A stretch of DNA of 64,000 bases from Maea johnstoni (Eukaryota; Annelida; Polychaeta; Spionida; Magelonidae): contig CAWWDR010000301.1 of assembly GCA_963942565.1 (NCBI GenBank), positions 1 to 64,000 on the forward strand, given 5' to 3'. Made by a program: the position numbers and the translations under genes. This document shows, piece by piece, positions 52,285 to 61,899 of this stretch (position 1 is its first letter; the number at the start of each line of letters is the position of its first letter). The notes below the pieces were generated by a model. The model was not told where the DNA came from. It ran no database searches and saw nothing but the letters and a program-made list of their open reading frames with translations.

Positions 52285-53448
52285 ATGGCGTTAACAGCAA
52301 AGAACTCTTTCTCCGGTGTTGATATTTCTGAAATTAGAAAAATGAATGCCCTTGCGGGAAAAAACACGATCAATCTGGGTATAGGGCAGCTGCCGGACTC
52401 TCTCCCATCTGCTGTGAGAGAAAAGGGGAAGACTGCTTTTGATAAGGGGCAGACCCGGTATACTTCCAATCAGGGGATGCCTGAACTGAGAGAGCTTGTA
52501 GCCCAATACCATAGAGAGAAGTGCGGAAAAGAGATTTTTGCTGATCAGGTTATCATCACTAATGGTGCGGAAGGAGCTCTGTGGAATATCCTCTTTACCT
52601 ATCTCGATAGGGATGAGGAGATTCTCATTCCGGAAATTGCCTTTTCCGTATACAACACCATCGCCGATCTCCAGAGTGCCAGGGCAGTCTGTTATGGTCA
52701 GAATAGTGATTTTTCCATCGATTTTTCCGATTTGGAAAGGCGAATTAATAAAAATGTAAAATTTCTTGTCATCAACAGCCCCAATAATCCAACGGGTTCG
52801 GTTATTTCTGAAATTGATATGAGACGATTAACCGATCTTGCCGAAGCCAATGATTTTTATATCATATCCGATGAGATTTACAGCGAATTGTATTTCGGAG
52901 ATAAAAGGCCTTATAGCCCTTTGAGCTGTTCCGATCGTGTTATTGTCGTCGATGGAATTTCCAAAAGGGCTGCCGCTACAGGTCTTCGCATCGGTTGGAC
53001 TGTTGCTCCTGAAGAAATTACTAAAAGAATGATTGTTGCCAATCAGTATATAACCACTTGCGCTGCATCAACTTCTCAATTTGCCGCTATAGCCTCATTA
53101 GACGGATCATCCGATTCATTTATTGCTAAGGTTAAAGCGGACCTGAAAGAAAAAGGCCAATATGCATATAACTTCCTCAACGATATTCAGGGAATAGCTG
53201 TTGTCAAACCGGAAGGTGCTTTTTATATTTTCCCCGACATTTCTTCCCTGGGGAAATCGAAAGAGGTGGCTATAAAAATTCTGGAGAAGGTCGATGTATT
53301 AACCATTCCCGGAATAGCATTTGGCAAAAAAGGGGACAATTATTTACGACTCTCCTTTGCGGTGGATTTTGATGTTCTCAAAAAGGCATTAAAAAGATTG
53401 AAAGAACTTATAGAGAATTGGGATACATATGAAAGTACAGGATATTAG
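52285..53448 (+). CDS. Class I/II aminotransferase (probable succinyl-DAP aminotransferase)
   Basis: 387 aa PLP fold type I enzyme. It has NLGIGQLPDSLPSAV at the N-terminus, NGAEGALWNILFTYLD, NSPNNPTGSVI, a Schiff-base Lys in VDGISKRAAATGLRIGW, and a late YLRLSFAVD with the carboxylate-binding Arg. Position between dapD and lysA/dapE makes it the likely DapC step (N-succinyl-2-amino-6-ketopimelate to N-succinyl-LL-DAP). Its 3' end overlaps lysA by 20 bases. Confidence 0.82.
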   Translation: MALTAKNSFSGVDISEIRKMNALAGKNTINLGIGQLPDSLPSAVREKGKTAFDKGQTRYTSNQGMPELRELVAQYHREKCGKEIFADQVIITNGAEGALWNILFTYLDRDEEILIPEIAFSVYNTIADLQSARAVCYGQNSDFSIDFSDLERRINKNVKFLVINSPNNPTGSVISEIDMRRLTDLAEANDFYIISDEIYSELYFGDKRPYSPLSCSDRVIVVDGISKRAAATGLRIGWTVAPEEITKRMIVANQYITTCAASTSQFAAIASLDGSSDSFIAKVKADLKEKGQYAYNFLNDIQGIAVVKPEGAFYIFPDISSLGKSKEVAIKILEKVDVLTIPGIAFGKKGDNYLRLSFAVDFDVLKKALKRLKELIENWDTYESTGY

Positions 53449-54724
53449 CGATAGATTTGAACTGGAGAATGGCAAATTTTCCATATCGGGGATAGATGCA
53501 GAGAATCTGATTGAAGAGGTGGGAACTCCTCTTTATATATATGATGCGGAAACCATTAAAAACAGATATTCCTATTTGAGAAAAAACCTGCCCGACCAGG
53601 TGGATATTTTTTATGCCATGAAAGCCAATCCCAATATTGCAGTAGTTAAACAACTGCTGAACCTTGGGGCAGGTGTGGAAGTCGCTTCTGAAGGCGAGCT
53701 ATATGCCTGCAAAAAGATCGGGGCCAATCCTGAGAATATTGTTTTTGCCGGTCCGTCCAAAACAGATGAAGATATTTCCATGGCCATAGATATGGGCATA
53801 TACGCCTTAAATGCGGAAAGTGCAGGAGAAATTGCCCGGATCGATAGAATTGCCCGTTCAAAAGGCAAGGTCATGGATGTGGAGCTGAGGATTAATCCCG
53901 AATTTGAAATTGCCGGAGTTGCAGTAAGTCTCGGTGGTGGTTCAAAGAAGTTCGGTATAGATTCGGAAACCATAGACTCTGTCATATCTGAAGTTTCTAC
54001 ATTAAAAAATATCAACCTTCAGGGGATTCATATTTTCGCCGGTACGGGAATACAGAATAGCGAAGGATTCCTCAGTAATCTTGAAAATTGTTTCAGACAG
54101 GCACAGGAAATTAATGACAGGCACTTCAAAATCCTCTCAATCGACTTCGGGGGAGGGATCGGAATTCCTTATTCTGATGATGATCCTGAATTGAGTATTG
54201 AGGGAATCAGTGAGAAAATTACAGACCTCATCGATAAATATTCCTTCGTAAAGGAAAATAATACGAGAATCATTGCCGAGCCGGGAAGATATCTGGTTGG
54301 GCAGAGTGGTTTATATGTGACGAAGATCATCGATAAAAAACATTCAAGGGGCACAGAATATCTACTCGTAGACGGAGGTGCCCAGCATTTGTTGAGGCCC
54401 GCATTAATCGGAACATCTCATCCGACATATAATATTTCCAGAAATCAGGAAAATATGACCTCTTTTGATGTAGGTGGATCACTATGTACTTCCATCGATT
54501 TCATCGGGAAAAATCTTCTCTTACCTGCAGAAAGCGATGTGGATGATTACATCGGGGTTTTCTGTTCCGGAGCTTACGGATACACGGAGAGCATGCCTCT
54601 GTTTTTAAGTCACGATATCGCTCCAGAAGTTCTTGTTCACAATGGAAAGTACGATATAGTCAGGCCGAGAATAAAGATGAAGAGTCTCGTTGACGACATG
54701 GTCATCCCAGAGGAACTTTCATGA
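53429..54724 (+). CDS. lysA: Diaminopimelate decarboxylase
   Basis: 431 aa fold III PLP enzyme. The PLP Lys is in DIFYAMKANPN, GAGVEVASEGELYACKKIG follows, the glycine-rich phosphate loop is LSIDFGGGIGIPYS, and the C-terminal VFCSGAYGYTESMPLF supplies the catalytic Cys of the partner subunit site. It converts meso-DAP to lysine. The length is typical. It overlaps the aminotransferase gene by 20 bases and dapE by 4 bases. Ornithine/PLP decarboxylases of related type are the only alternative. Confidence 0.88.
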   Translation: MKVQDISDRFELENGKFSISGIDAENLIEEVGTPLYIYDAETIKNRYSYLRKNLPDQVDIFYAMKANPNIAVVKQLLNLGAGVEVASEGELYACKKIGANPENIVFAGPSKTDEDISMAIDMGIYALNAESAGEIARIDRIARSKGKVMDVELRINPEFEIAGVAVSLGGGSKKFGIDSETIDSVISEVSTLKNINLQGIHIFAGTGIQNSEGFLSNLENCFRQAQEINDRHFKILSIDFGGGIGIPYSDDDPELSIEGISEKITDLIDKYSFVKENNTRIIAEPGRYLVGQSGLYVTKIIDKKHSRGTEYLLVDGGAQHLLRPALIGTSHPTYNISRNQENMTSFDVGGSLCTSIDFIGKNLLLPAESDVDDYIGVFCSGAYGYTESMPLFLSHDIAPEVLVHNGKYDIVRPRIKMKSLVDDMVIPEELS

Positions 54725-55773
54725 TCGATGTGAAACAGGATCTGGTTTCCATTTTATGTGATTTGATCAAGGTGGAAAGCGTCACCGATAACGAAAAAGA
54801 TCTTTGTGATCTGCTCTATGAAACATTAGGACAATTCGATGGTCGATTGATCAGGGAAAATAACTCTCTTGTTTTGCATACGGATCTGGGAAAAGAAAAA
54901 AGAATAGCCTTAATCGGGCATATCGACACAGTTCCTATTGGTGACAGTACAACCGAAGCCTATATAGAGGAAGATTCGGTATGGGGCAGGGGTGCCTGCG
55001 ATATGAAAAGCGGTCTGGCCTCAATGTTAAAAGTTCTCAGCGATATTGATTCAAATGAGATTCAACCGGAACACAACATCTCCTATATCTTTTACGAAAA
55101 CGAAGAGGGACCCATTCCCAACGGCATCAATACCTTACTGGATAAAGAACATTTGAAAGAAATCGACTTCGCCTTTGTTCTCGAACCGACCGAAGGGAAG
55201 TACTCTGTGGGCTGTCTGGGTTCTCTGGCAGTCAAAAAAGAGATTCATGGAATCTCGGCCCATAGTGCCAATCCCAGAACAGGTGAAAACGCTCTCAACG
55301 AGGCTTTGGAAATTTACAAAAAGATACAAGAGATGGATACCCGGATCGGACAGGTTTTGGAAATTGACGGTCATGAATATTATGAAACTGTCAATGTGAC
55401 TTCTCTCAATACTTTTAATGCTTTTAACGTTCTACCCCCCAAAGCGGAAATGGTTATCAATTATCGGTTCAGCCCCGAAAAAACGACACAAGAGGCAAGG
55501 GAATTACTCTATTCTATTATCGGGGAAGAAGGGACCACAATGCTCGATGAAGTCGGCTCCTGCTATGTGGGTATGGGGAACAAAAGCTTCTTAACCGATG
55601 GAATCGAAAGCGAAATTATGCAGGCCTGGACTGACATCGCCCAGCTAAACGCCGCTAATATTCCTGCAATCAATTTTGGTCCCGGATCGATCAGACACGC
55701 CCACAAGCCCGATGAGAGAATTACCATAAAAGAATTTAACGGGTTTTACAAAGATCTGATCATGCATCTATAA
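54721..55773 (+). CDS. dapE: Succinyl-diaminopimelate desuccinylase
   Basis: 350 aa M20 metallopeptidase fold. Metal ligands appear in IALIGHIDTVPIGD (His, Asp), WGRGACDMKSGLASM (Asp), YENEEGPIPNGI (Glu-Glu), FVLEPTEGKYSVGCLGS (Glu) and FGPGSIRHAHKPDERI (His). It hydrolyses N-succinyl-LL-DAP. Its GPIPNG stretch fits actinobacterial/spirochaetal DapE. Last gene of the operon; dapA, dapB and dapF are not in the window. Confidence 0.87.
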   Translation: MIDVKQDLVSILCDLIKVESVTDNEKDLCDLLYETLGQFDGRLIRENNSLVLHTDLGKEKRIALIGHIDTVPIGDSTTEAYIEEDSVWGRGACDMKSGLASMLKVLSDIDSNEIQPEHNISYIFYENEEGPIPNGINTLLDKEHLKEIDFAFVLEPTEGKYSVGCLGSLAVKKEIHGISAHSANPRTGENALNEALEIYKKIQEMDTRIGQVLEIDGHEYYETVNVTSLNTFNAFNVLPPKAEMVINYRFSPEKTTQEARELLYSIIGEEGTTMLDEVGSCYVGMGNKSFLTDGIESEIMQAWTDIAQLNAANIPAINFGPGSIRHAHKPDERITIKEFNGFYKDLIMHL

Positions 55774-55780
55774 TTAGAAT

Positions 55781-56767
55781 ATGATCAGACTATTTCAACC
55801 CCATGCTTTTCAAGGTCCAAAAGATTTACGCCATAAAAAAGGATATTTTGAGGGATGATATTATAAATTCGTTTCCAATGAGAATCGGGCATTTGCTGTT
55901 ATCCCGGGAGTATCCCTGAAAAAAGAGAAATCCTTTGCCTTTATTCAGACTATCAACGGAGATGATGGAAAAACAACTTATACCACATTTCCCATTTCCG
56001 AATTCAAATACTCAGTAAAACCTTTTTCCGTTTCAATTGGCGAAAATAGGTTTTCATATGAATCGGTCCAGCTGGGAGACCGGGTGCCTGTTTCGGGAAA
56101 TGTACAAATCATCAGTCCCAGAAAGTATAAAACAACTCTTCTGAGACCGGGAATTATGGGATGGTATCGCTATGTTCCGGCTATGGAGTGTTATCACGGT
56201 GTAATCAGCTCGGGACACATGCTGGACGGATCTCTGGAATATGAAAACGAAGTAATAGATTTTCAAGAGGGTAGCGGCTACATCGAAAAAGACTGGGGAA
56301 CCTCTTTTCCATCTTCCTATATATGGATGCAGTCCAACAGTTTCAAAGAGAAGGACCACTCTTTTATGCTATCTGTAGCCAGAATCCCCTGGTTCGGTTC
56401 TTATTTCAGAGGATTTCTGGGATTTCTTGATCTCGGTACAAAAATTATCACCTTTTCGACCTATACCAAAGCGAAGCTGATTATTGAATCCCAAGATGAA
56501 AAATCAGTTTCCATTCTGATCGAGGGCAATGGTTCCGGCTGGAATAATTCATTAAAGAAGGGTGAGTTCATAAAGGTCTCTGCGTCGAGAGAAGCAGTCG
56601 GTTTATTAATGGCGCCTGAGACAGGCTCAATGGATAGAAGAATAGGTGAAAGCATTGATGCGAAATTAACCGTAGAGTATTTCAGAAACAAAGAATTGCT
56701 ATATGACGGCACAACTCTCAATAGCGGTCTGGAAATAGTCGGAGACCCTGAGGAACTGGCAAATTAG
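55781..56767 (+). pseudogene. Tocopherol-cyclase-family protein with in-frame TGA
   Basis: The frame from ATG 55781 reads MIRLFQPHAFQGPKD, then KKGYFEG, then TGA at 55856-55858, then YYKFVSNENRAFAVIPG and onward uninterrupted to 56767 (329 codons in all). The family motif is FEGWYYK, so the TGA stands exactly at an expected Trp (TGG). Later motifs fit: MECYHGVISSGH and GYIEKDWGTSFPSSYIWMQ. Plant homologs cyclise tocopherol precursors; the bacterial function is unknown. It is either a recent nonsense mutation or a base error. The frame after 56084 would lack the N-terminal third. Confidence 0.75.
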
Positions 56768-56773
56768 CATAGA

Positions 56774-57991
56774 TCATTTGTATTTCTGATATATATTGAT
56801 ATAGTAGCTTTCTCCTTCGGACCATTGGTCAATGACATCATTTATGGAAAAATATAGATAGGTCCCCTCAGGAGCATCATCGTATTCAATGTTCAAATAA
56901 TCACCTTCTGCTGATGAAATCCATTCCTCATAGGTAAAATCCTCATTATAGAAAAGAATCTCAGCCAGACCCTGCAAGCCATTGACTTCAATATTGACTG
57001 AGCTTTTTCCATCGACGTAAAACATATAATAACTTGTTCCGCCTTCTTCAACCGAACCGTAATATTCGTCTCCGGGAAAGAGGAAGACAGGTTCTTCAAT
57101 GGCTCCTTCGGAATATGTTTCCCCGCTATTAAAAATAAGAGCATCAACTATTTCCTCTTCTTTAATAAGTGGGATTCTGTCATCCCAGACCATTATTATT
57201 TCACTGTAAAAGCTACTTTGACCATCAGCCCCGGTATATTCAATTTTAAGTATCTGTCCGGGAACATCGGGAGATATCCAGTAATCTGTCTTATCGCCTC
57301 TATCCGTGGAATCGCTTATGTGGACTGTTTCAAAAGTGCCCGCCCGGGTTATGATCTGTTCGATGCCGATTATCTGAGGATCGAACAAGAGTCATGGCCT
57401 GTCCAGGTTCATGGCTTCTTTTTTTCTCATTGCGATTGTCGCTTCCAGGTCCTCTCTACTGATATTATTCAGTTCATTGAGAAATTGTTCTCCAATTGCG
57501 GGTATTAACTCATGTTTTTCACCGGTATCTCTATCAATATATCTGAATTTAATGGGGACTTTCATTTCGTGAATCAGAACTTCAAAAAATACCAGCCGAT
57601 CCTGATACAGTATTGATAATTGCCACCATTGTTTTCCGTCGGGTTCTGTCGATAATAGTGTCTTGTCAAAGGTAAAGACAGCCTCTCTATTTCCGGCGAA
57701 GCTCACAAATCTGGAACCGGTTCCGTCGGGACCGTTAAAAGATTCGAGCAGAAAGAAGTTGAAGAGAAAATTGGAGTAATTGTAATCGTTATCAAAAACA
57801 AACTGATCGAAATAATCAAAATATTTCATTACATCATTCAGCTGTTTTATAGGATTCAGCAGAGTTTCGAGGGTATAATCGCTTTCGATAGAATATACTT
57901 TGGTATCCCGAGTGACACTTTCCGGTTGTCCGGCACAGGAGATCAATACAATTACAACGGATATCAACAAAATGGGAAGCTTTACTTTCAT
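56774..57991 (-). pseudogene. Lipoprotein/exported protein with in-frame TGA
   Basis: The start MKVKLPILLISVVIVLISCAGQ is a lipoprotein signal with a lipobox Cys at residue 19. The first part ends at a TGA (57392-57394) after MNLDRP. The same frame continues at once with LLFDPQIIGIEQIITRAGTFETVHIS and an exported-type beta domain to 56774, with no new signal peptide. The two pieces are probably one gene of about 405 codons. The C-terminal part (VFLFPGDEYYGSVEEGGTSYYMF) resembles PPC-type domains. Function unknown. Convergent with the tocopherol-cyclase-like gene. Confidence 0.6.
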
Positions 57992-58036
57992 ACCTTTAAG
58001 TATCCGTTATGAATGATGGGGGTTGCAAATGTTCTT

Positions 58037-58438
58037 TCAGTTTATATTGATGATCGTCTTACCTATTCTGATGATATCGCCTCTACGCAATCTTTTCTGT
58101 TCATTGGGCTTCAGAGGATTGTTATTAATATAGGTTGCGTTGGTACTGCCCAGATCTTTGATATAGGCAATATTGGAAATAAATTCGATAAAAGCGTGTT
58201 TTCGGGAAACAAGAGGATCATCAACCTGGAAATTACAACTTTTGTCTCTTCCAATGGTGATATTTTTGTTTATCATAACATCGCTTTTATCCGAATGGAG
58301 TTTCAGCTTCTCCAGGCCGTCGCCTGTCTTAATTGATTTCCCTTTATTGCTTCTCTTGTAAACAGTATCATCCATACAATAATTATGACCTAATTCCAAG
58401 TCAATGTCGAACCAATTTAACTGCAAAAAATTTGACAT
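58037..58438 (-). CDS. FHA-domain protein
   Basis: 133 aa. The forkhead-associated domain occupies about residues 50-133: ITIGRDKSCNFQVDDPLVSRKHAFIEF (phosphothreonine-binding Arg, Ser, His) and DLGSTNATYINNNPL. FHA domains bind phosphothreonine peptides. It is divergent from a Ser/Thr kinase gene 48 bases away, so it is probably that kinase's substrate or reader. The start at 58438 is not backed by a clear ribosome site; an ATG at about 58375 is possible. Confidence 0.87.
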   Translation of the reverse strand: MSNFLQLNWFDIDLELGHNYCMDDTVYKRSNKGKSIKTGDGLEKLKLHSDKSDVMINKNITIGRDKSCNFQVDDPLVSRKHAFIEFISNIAYIKDLGSTNATYINNNPLKPNEQKRLRRGDIIRIGKTIININ

Positions 58439-58486
58439 GTTTTTTCTTCTTTTCTGTTATGATAGATATCATGAATCGGGGGGACA

Positions 58487-60262
58487 TTGGCAAAATTACC
58501 TGAAAAGGTCGGCAAGTACAAGATCTTATCGCTAGTCGGTAAAGGCGGTATGGGTATTGTTTATGCTGCAGAGCATCCGACGCTGAAGAGAAAAGTCATT
58601 TTAAAAAAGCTCACAATCAGAGATAAAGAATTTCGCGAGAGGTTTCGACTTGAAGCCCAGACTATGATGGATTTGAGAAGCGATTATATCGTAGATCTTT
58701 ATGATCATTTCCGCGAGGGCAGTTCCTATTATATTGCCATGGAATTCATAGATGGCATTACACTTGATCAGCTTATCAGCAAAACAGGTCCCCTTGATTT
58801 CGATCTTCTGGTGTACATTATGAATAGCATTAGTATCGCGCTGGAATACATCCATGAAAGAGGCATCACTCATAGGGATATCAAACCATCCAATATCTAT
58901 ATTTCCAATAAGGGAGAAGTCAAGCTCGGCGATTTCGGGATTGCCTCTTCGGTCTCTAGAGACGTAAAAATTACAGATTCCGGTTCGGCTATGGGTACAC
59001 CTGCCTATATGGCTCCCGAGCAATTTAACGATAGTTCCACAGTTGATCACAGAGCAGATATATTTTCTTTAGGTGTTACTCTTTATGAAGCTGTATATGC
59101 TCTTAAGCCTTTCCGATCTGAGATATATACAGAGCTGAAACAGGAAATCTGTAATGGGAGATATAAGCGAATTCCCTATTCCAATAAAAAGGTAGCATTT
59201 TTTCTGAAAGTGATGATTTGGCGGTGTCTCTTTTTAAATCGATATTTTCGACCGCAAAATATGCAGTCCATAAAAAAAAGATTCCAAAGGGAATTGAAGA
59301 ATATTGGACTTTTAAAAGCCAAAGAACGACTGTCATCCCTTATTGAATCCGGTTTTGAAAAAAAGAAGACTGCTTTGACAAAGATTGTGAAAGAGCCAGA
59401 TAAACGCAAGAGCTCCGGAAAAATTACATATCCCATCTTAATCTCCCTGGGAGTTGTCCTCTCTCTCTTCATTTATTGGGGGGGCATATACAAAGTCTTT
59501 TTAAGTGGTTCATACGGTAAAATAGTAATGTCCATGGTTCCCGCCTCGGAAGAAGACCGATATTCAATCTATTCCTATGAAAATCAGGACTTTTTACAAA
59601 TTAAAGAAGGTCGATTCAATAACAGAGGATTGGCTTCTCATTATCTGAAAGAGGGCAGTTATCGCATACGAATTGAAAGCGGATCAAAATTGAGCTGGCG
59701 ATCGTTCTATATATCATCTTTTAAAGATACAAATGGCGAAGATATAGAAATGACACTTTTGTCTTCTCCTCTCGATCAACTTCCCCTGGATTTGGATCTG
59801 ACAGTAAAAGATCGTTTTACACAGGAAGACATTCTCAAGCAATCTATTATTTATTTAAAAAGAAATTCTGAATGGGTAAAATTCAGTTCTGTTATTGACG
59901 ATGAACTTCAGACAGGAACGGAATTAGAGTTGAAAATCCAGGCAGAGGGATATAAAACGAATTTCTATAAAATCGATGTGGCGCACCATCAGACTTCCCT
60001 TCAATTAAACGTCCTGATGACTCCCGTAGCAGCAATACTTAAGCTGAACCTCCATTCTGGGGATCTGAAAATCAATGGACGGACAGAATATTTTTCATTG
60101 GATACGCTTCGTTTTGAAAAGTTAAATCGAAATAATCAGGAAACAAGAAAACTTATGATGTTGCCGGGATCATATAATTTTACCTTTAAAAAAAATGATG
60201 AAACTGTAGAAGTTTCAGCTATTTTGGAAAGTGGAATGGAGTTTGATTTAATTCTGAAATAA
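58487..60262 (+). CDS. Membrane Ser/Thr protein kinase (PknB-like)
   Basis: 591 aa. The kinase domain (about 10-270) has VGKGGMGIVYAAE (P-loop), VILKK with the ATP-anchoring Lys near 40, HRDIKPSN with D131, DFG at 149-151 and GTPAYMAPEQF. A basic linker leads to one transmembrane helix at about 313-335. The extracytoplasmic part is beta-rich with PEGA-like features and no PASTA repeats. The start is a TTG with GGGGGGA upstream; no in-frame ATG exists nearby. Divergent from the FHA gene; an extended -10 (TGTTATGAT) lies at 58455-58463. Confidence 0.9.
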   Translation: MAKLPEKVGKYKILSLVGKGGMGIVYAAEHPTLKRKVILKKLTIRDKEFRERFRLEAQTMMDLRSDYIVDLYDHFREGSSYYIAMEFIDGITLDQLISKTGPLDFDLLVYIMNSISIALEYIHERGITHRDIKPSNIYISNKGEVKLGDFGIASSVSRDVKITDSGSAMGTPAYMAPEQFNDSSTVDHRADIFSLGVTLYEAVYALKPFRSEIYTELKQEICNGRYKRIPYSNKKVAFFLKVMIWRCLFLNRYFRPQNMQSIKKRFQRELKNIGLLKAKERLSSLIESGFEKKKTALTKIVKEPDKRKSSGKITYPILISLGVVLSLFIYWGGIYKVFLSGSYGKIVMSMVPASEEDRYSIYSYENQDFLQIKEGRFNNRGLASHYLKEGSYRIRIESGSKLSWRSFYISSFKDTNGEDIEMTLLSSPLDQLPLDLDLTVKDRFTQEDILKQSIIYLKRNSEWVKFSSVIDDELQTGTELELKIQAEGYKTNFYKIDVAHHQTSLQLNVLMTPVAAILKLNLHSGDLKINGRTEYFSLDTLRFEKLNRNNQETRKLMMLPGSYNFTFKKNDETVEVSAILESGMEFDLILK

Positions 60263-60283
60263 TAAAAGAATATTGATAAAAAA

Positions 60284-60312
60284 TTGAAATAGACAAAAAT
60301 TAAGTCTAATAT
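60284..60312 (+). promoter_or_regulatory. Promoter of the hybrid histidine kinase gene
   Basis: TTGAAA at 60284-60289, 17 bases, TAATAT at 60307-60312. The ATG at 60319 is 6 bases after the -10 and there is no ribosome site, so a leaderless transcript is predicted. Confidence 0.6.
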
Positions 60313-60318
60313 ATTTAT

Positions 60319-61602
60319 ATGGATACAACGAGAAAAATGCTGATAATTGATGATGATTCAATTGTCAGGGAAAGCATATCCGACTTTTTTGAAGATAGCG
60401 GATATGATGTACATCAATGCTCCAATGGAAAAGATGGAATAGACTCCTTAAGAGAAATAAATCCCACAGTCATTTTATGCGATCTCCATATGCCCGGCAT
60501 TTCCGGCCTGGAAGTTATCGATGTTGTTAAAGAAGAAAAACCTGAAATGCCATTAATCGTTGTATCTGGTAATGGTGTAATAAAAGATGCCATAGAAGCT
60601 GTATCAAGAGGTGCCTGGAACTATGTCATGAAACCGATTTACGATCTGTCGGAACTGGAATTGACAGTCGATATGGTTATAGAGAAGGCTGATCTCGTTC
60701 GTAATAATCGGCTTTACAAAGAGGGGCTGGAAGTTCAGGTTGAAAAACGAACTGCAGAGTTATTTGAACTGACCAGAGACCTGGAGAGACGTGTAGCAGA
60801 GAGAACCTCGGAATTGGAAACTGCAATCCGCAATATCAAGGAAGCACAGGCCAAGCTCGTTCAGGCAGAAAAAATGGCAGCACTCGGTGGTCTTGTAGCG
60901 GGGGTCGCTCATGAGATAAACACCCCGGTAGGTGTCGGAATTACAGCTGCATCACATATGGAGACAGCCACAAAAGATTTTGAGAAGCTTTTTGAAAATG
61001 AGCAGATGAAAAAATCCGATTTGCAGGCCTACCTCTCGACTTCCAAAGAAGCTTCCAGGATATTATTGACGAACCTGACGAGAGCGGCTCAATTGATACA
61101 GGGATTCAAACAGGTCTCGGTTGACCAGAACACTGGTGGAAAACGCGTCATCGACATTAAAGAATATATAGATAAAATTCTTTTGAGCCTTCACCCCAAA
61201 ATCAAGCTGACACCTCATATCGTAACGGTTAATTGTCCTGAAAAGCTTATCGTAGATACATATCCCGGTGCAATTTCACAGATACTGACAAATTTCATCA
61301 TGAATACTCTAACTCATGCATATGATGATGAAGAGCAGGAAGGGCATATTACTCTAACAATTGAGAAGAATAAGAATTTTCTTGAAGTCGAATATAAAGA
61401 TGATGGAAAAGGGATCGACTCAGAACACATCAATCATGTTTTTGATCCATTCTTCACTACTAAAAGAGCCAGCGGGGGAACCGGACTGGGAATGAATATT
61501 GTCTATAATCTGGTTACACAGAAGTTAAATGGACAGATCAGCTGTATTAGTAAGCCGGGACAAGGCACGGCGTTCCAATTCACCATCGAAATCGACAAAT
61601 AG
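60319..61602 (+). CDS. Response regulator-histidine kinase fusion (REC-coiled coil-HisKA-HATPase)
   Basis: 427 aa soluble protein. A receiver domain (1-125, acidic DDD at 11-13, phospho-acceptor D55, K105) is followed by a coiled coil of two heptad-like RTAEL/RTSEL segments (about 130-185). Then come the H box GLVAGVAHEINTPVG with H198, the N box ILTNFIMNTLTHAYDD, the G1 box DDGKGI and the G2 box GGTGLGMNIV. No sensor domain or membrane helix, so input probably arrives by phosphotransfer to D55. The order REC-HK suggests a relay intermediate; the output is unknown. Confidence 0.9.
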   Translation: MDTTRKMLIIDDDSIVRESISDFFEDSGYDVHQCSNGKDGIDSLREINPTVILCDLHMPGISGLEVIDVVKEEKPEMPLIVVSGNGVIKDAIEAVSRGAWNYVMKPIYDLSELELTVDMVIEKADLVRNNRLYKEGLEVQVEKRTAELFELTRDLERRVAERTSELETAIRNIKEAQAKLVQAEKMAALGGLVAGVAHEINTPVGVGITAASHMETATKDFEKLFENEQMKKSDLQAYLSTSKEASRILLTNLTRAAQLIQGFKQVSVDQNTGGKRVIDIKEYIDKILLSLHPKIKLTPHIVTVNCPEKLIVDTYPGAISQILTNFIMNTLTHAYDDEEQEGHITLTIEKNKNFLEVEYKDDGKGIDSEHINHVFDPFFTTKRASGGTGLGMNIVYNLVTQKLNGQISCISKPGQGTAFQFTIEIDK

Positions 61603-61670
61603 AGCTCGTCTTTGCGGCCAGATCTTCGTTATCACTGACATGAAAAATCCTCAAATATAAGAATATTCTC

Positions 61671-61899
61671 CGGGTTTTCATGTCAGTTCTGCCTCAATCT
61701 GACCGCAAATCCTTCGCTCTATTTTGAACTGGTGAGTTTGTTTTCTTTGTTTGATGGGCGACACTTCGTTGGCCCCGATAGATTAATCTGCGGTTTTTAT
61801 TTCAGTTCTGCCTCAATTTGACCGCAAATTCTTCGCTCTATTTTGATATGGTGAGTTTGTTGTTTTTGACGGGCGACACTTTGTTGGCCCGGATGGATT
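61671..61899. repeat. Two tandem imperfect copies of an intergenic repeat of about 110 bases
   Basis: Copy A (61671-61783) and copy B (61791-61899) share TCAGTTCTGCCTCAAT, GACCGCAAAT, CTTCGCTCTATTTTGA, TGGTGAGTTTGTT and GGGCGACACTT-GTTGGCCC. The arrangement is head-to-tail with a period of about 120 bases. No coding frame spans them. Copy B ends exactly at the pabC stop. Confidence 0.75.

Noticed and set aside
55856-57394. TGA read as tryptophan or selenocysteine
   Set aside because: Many intact genes here end with TGA and use TGG for Trp. No selenocysteine insertion hairpin is evident after either TGA, and the conserved residue is Trp, not Cys.
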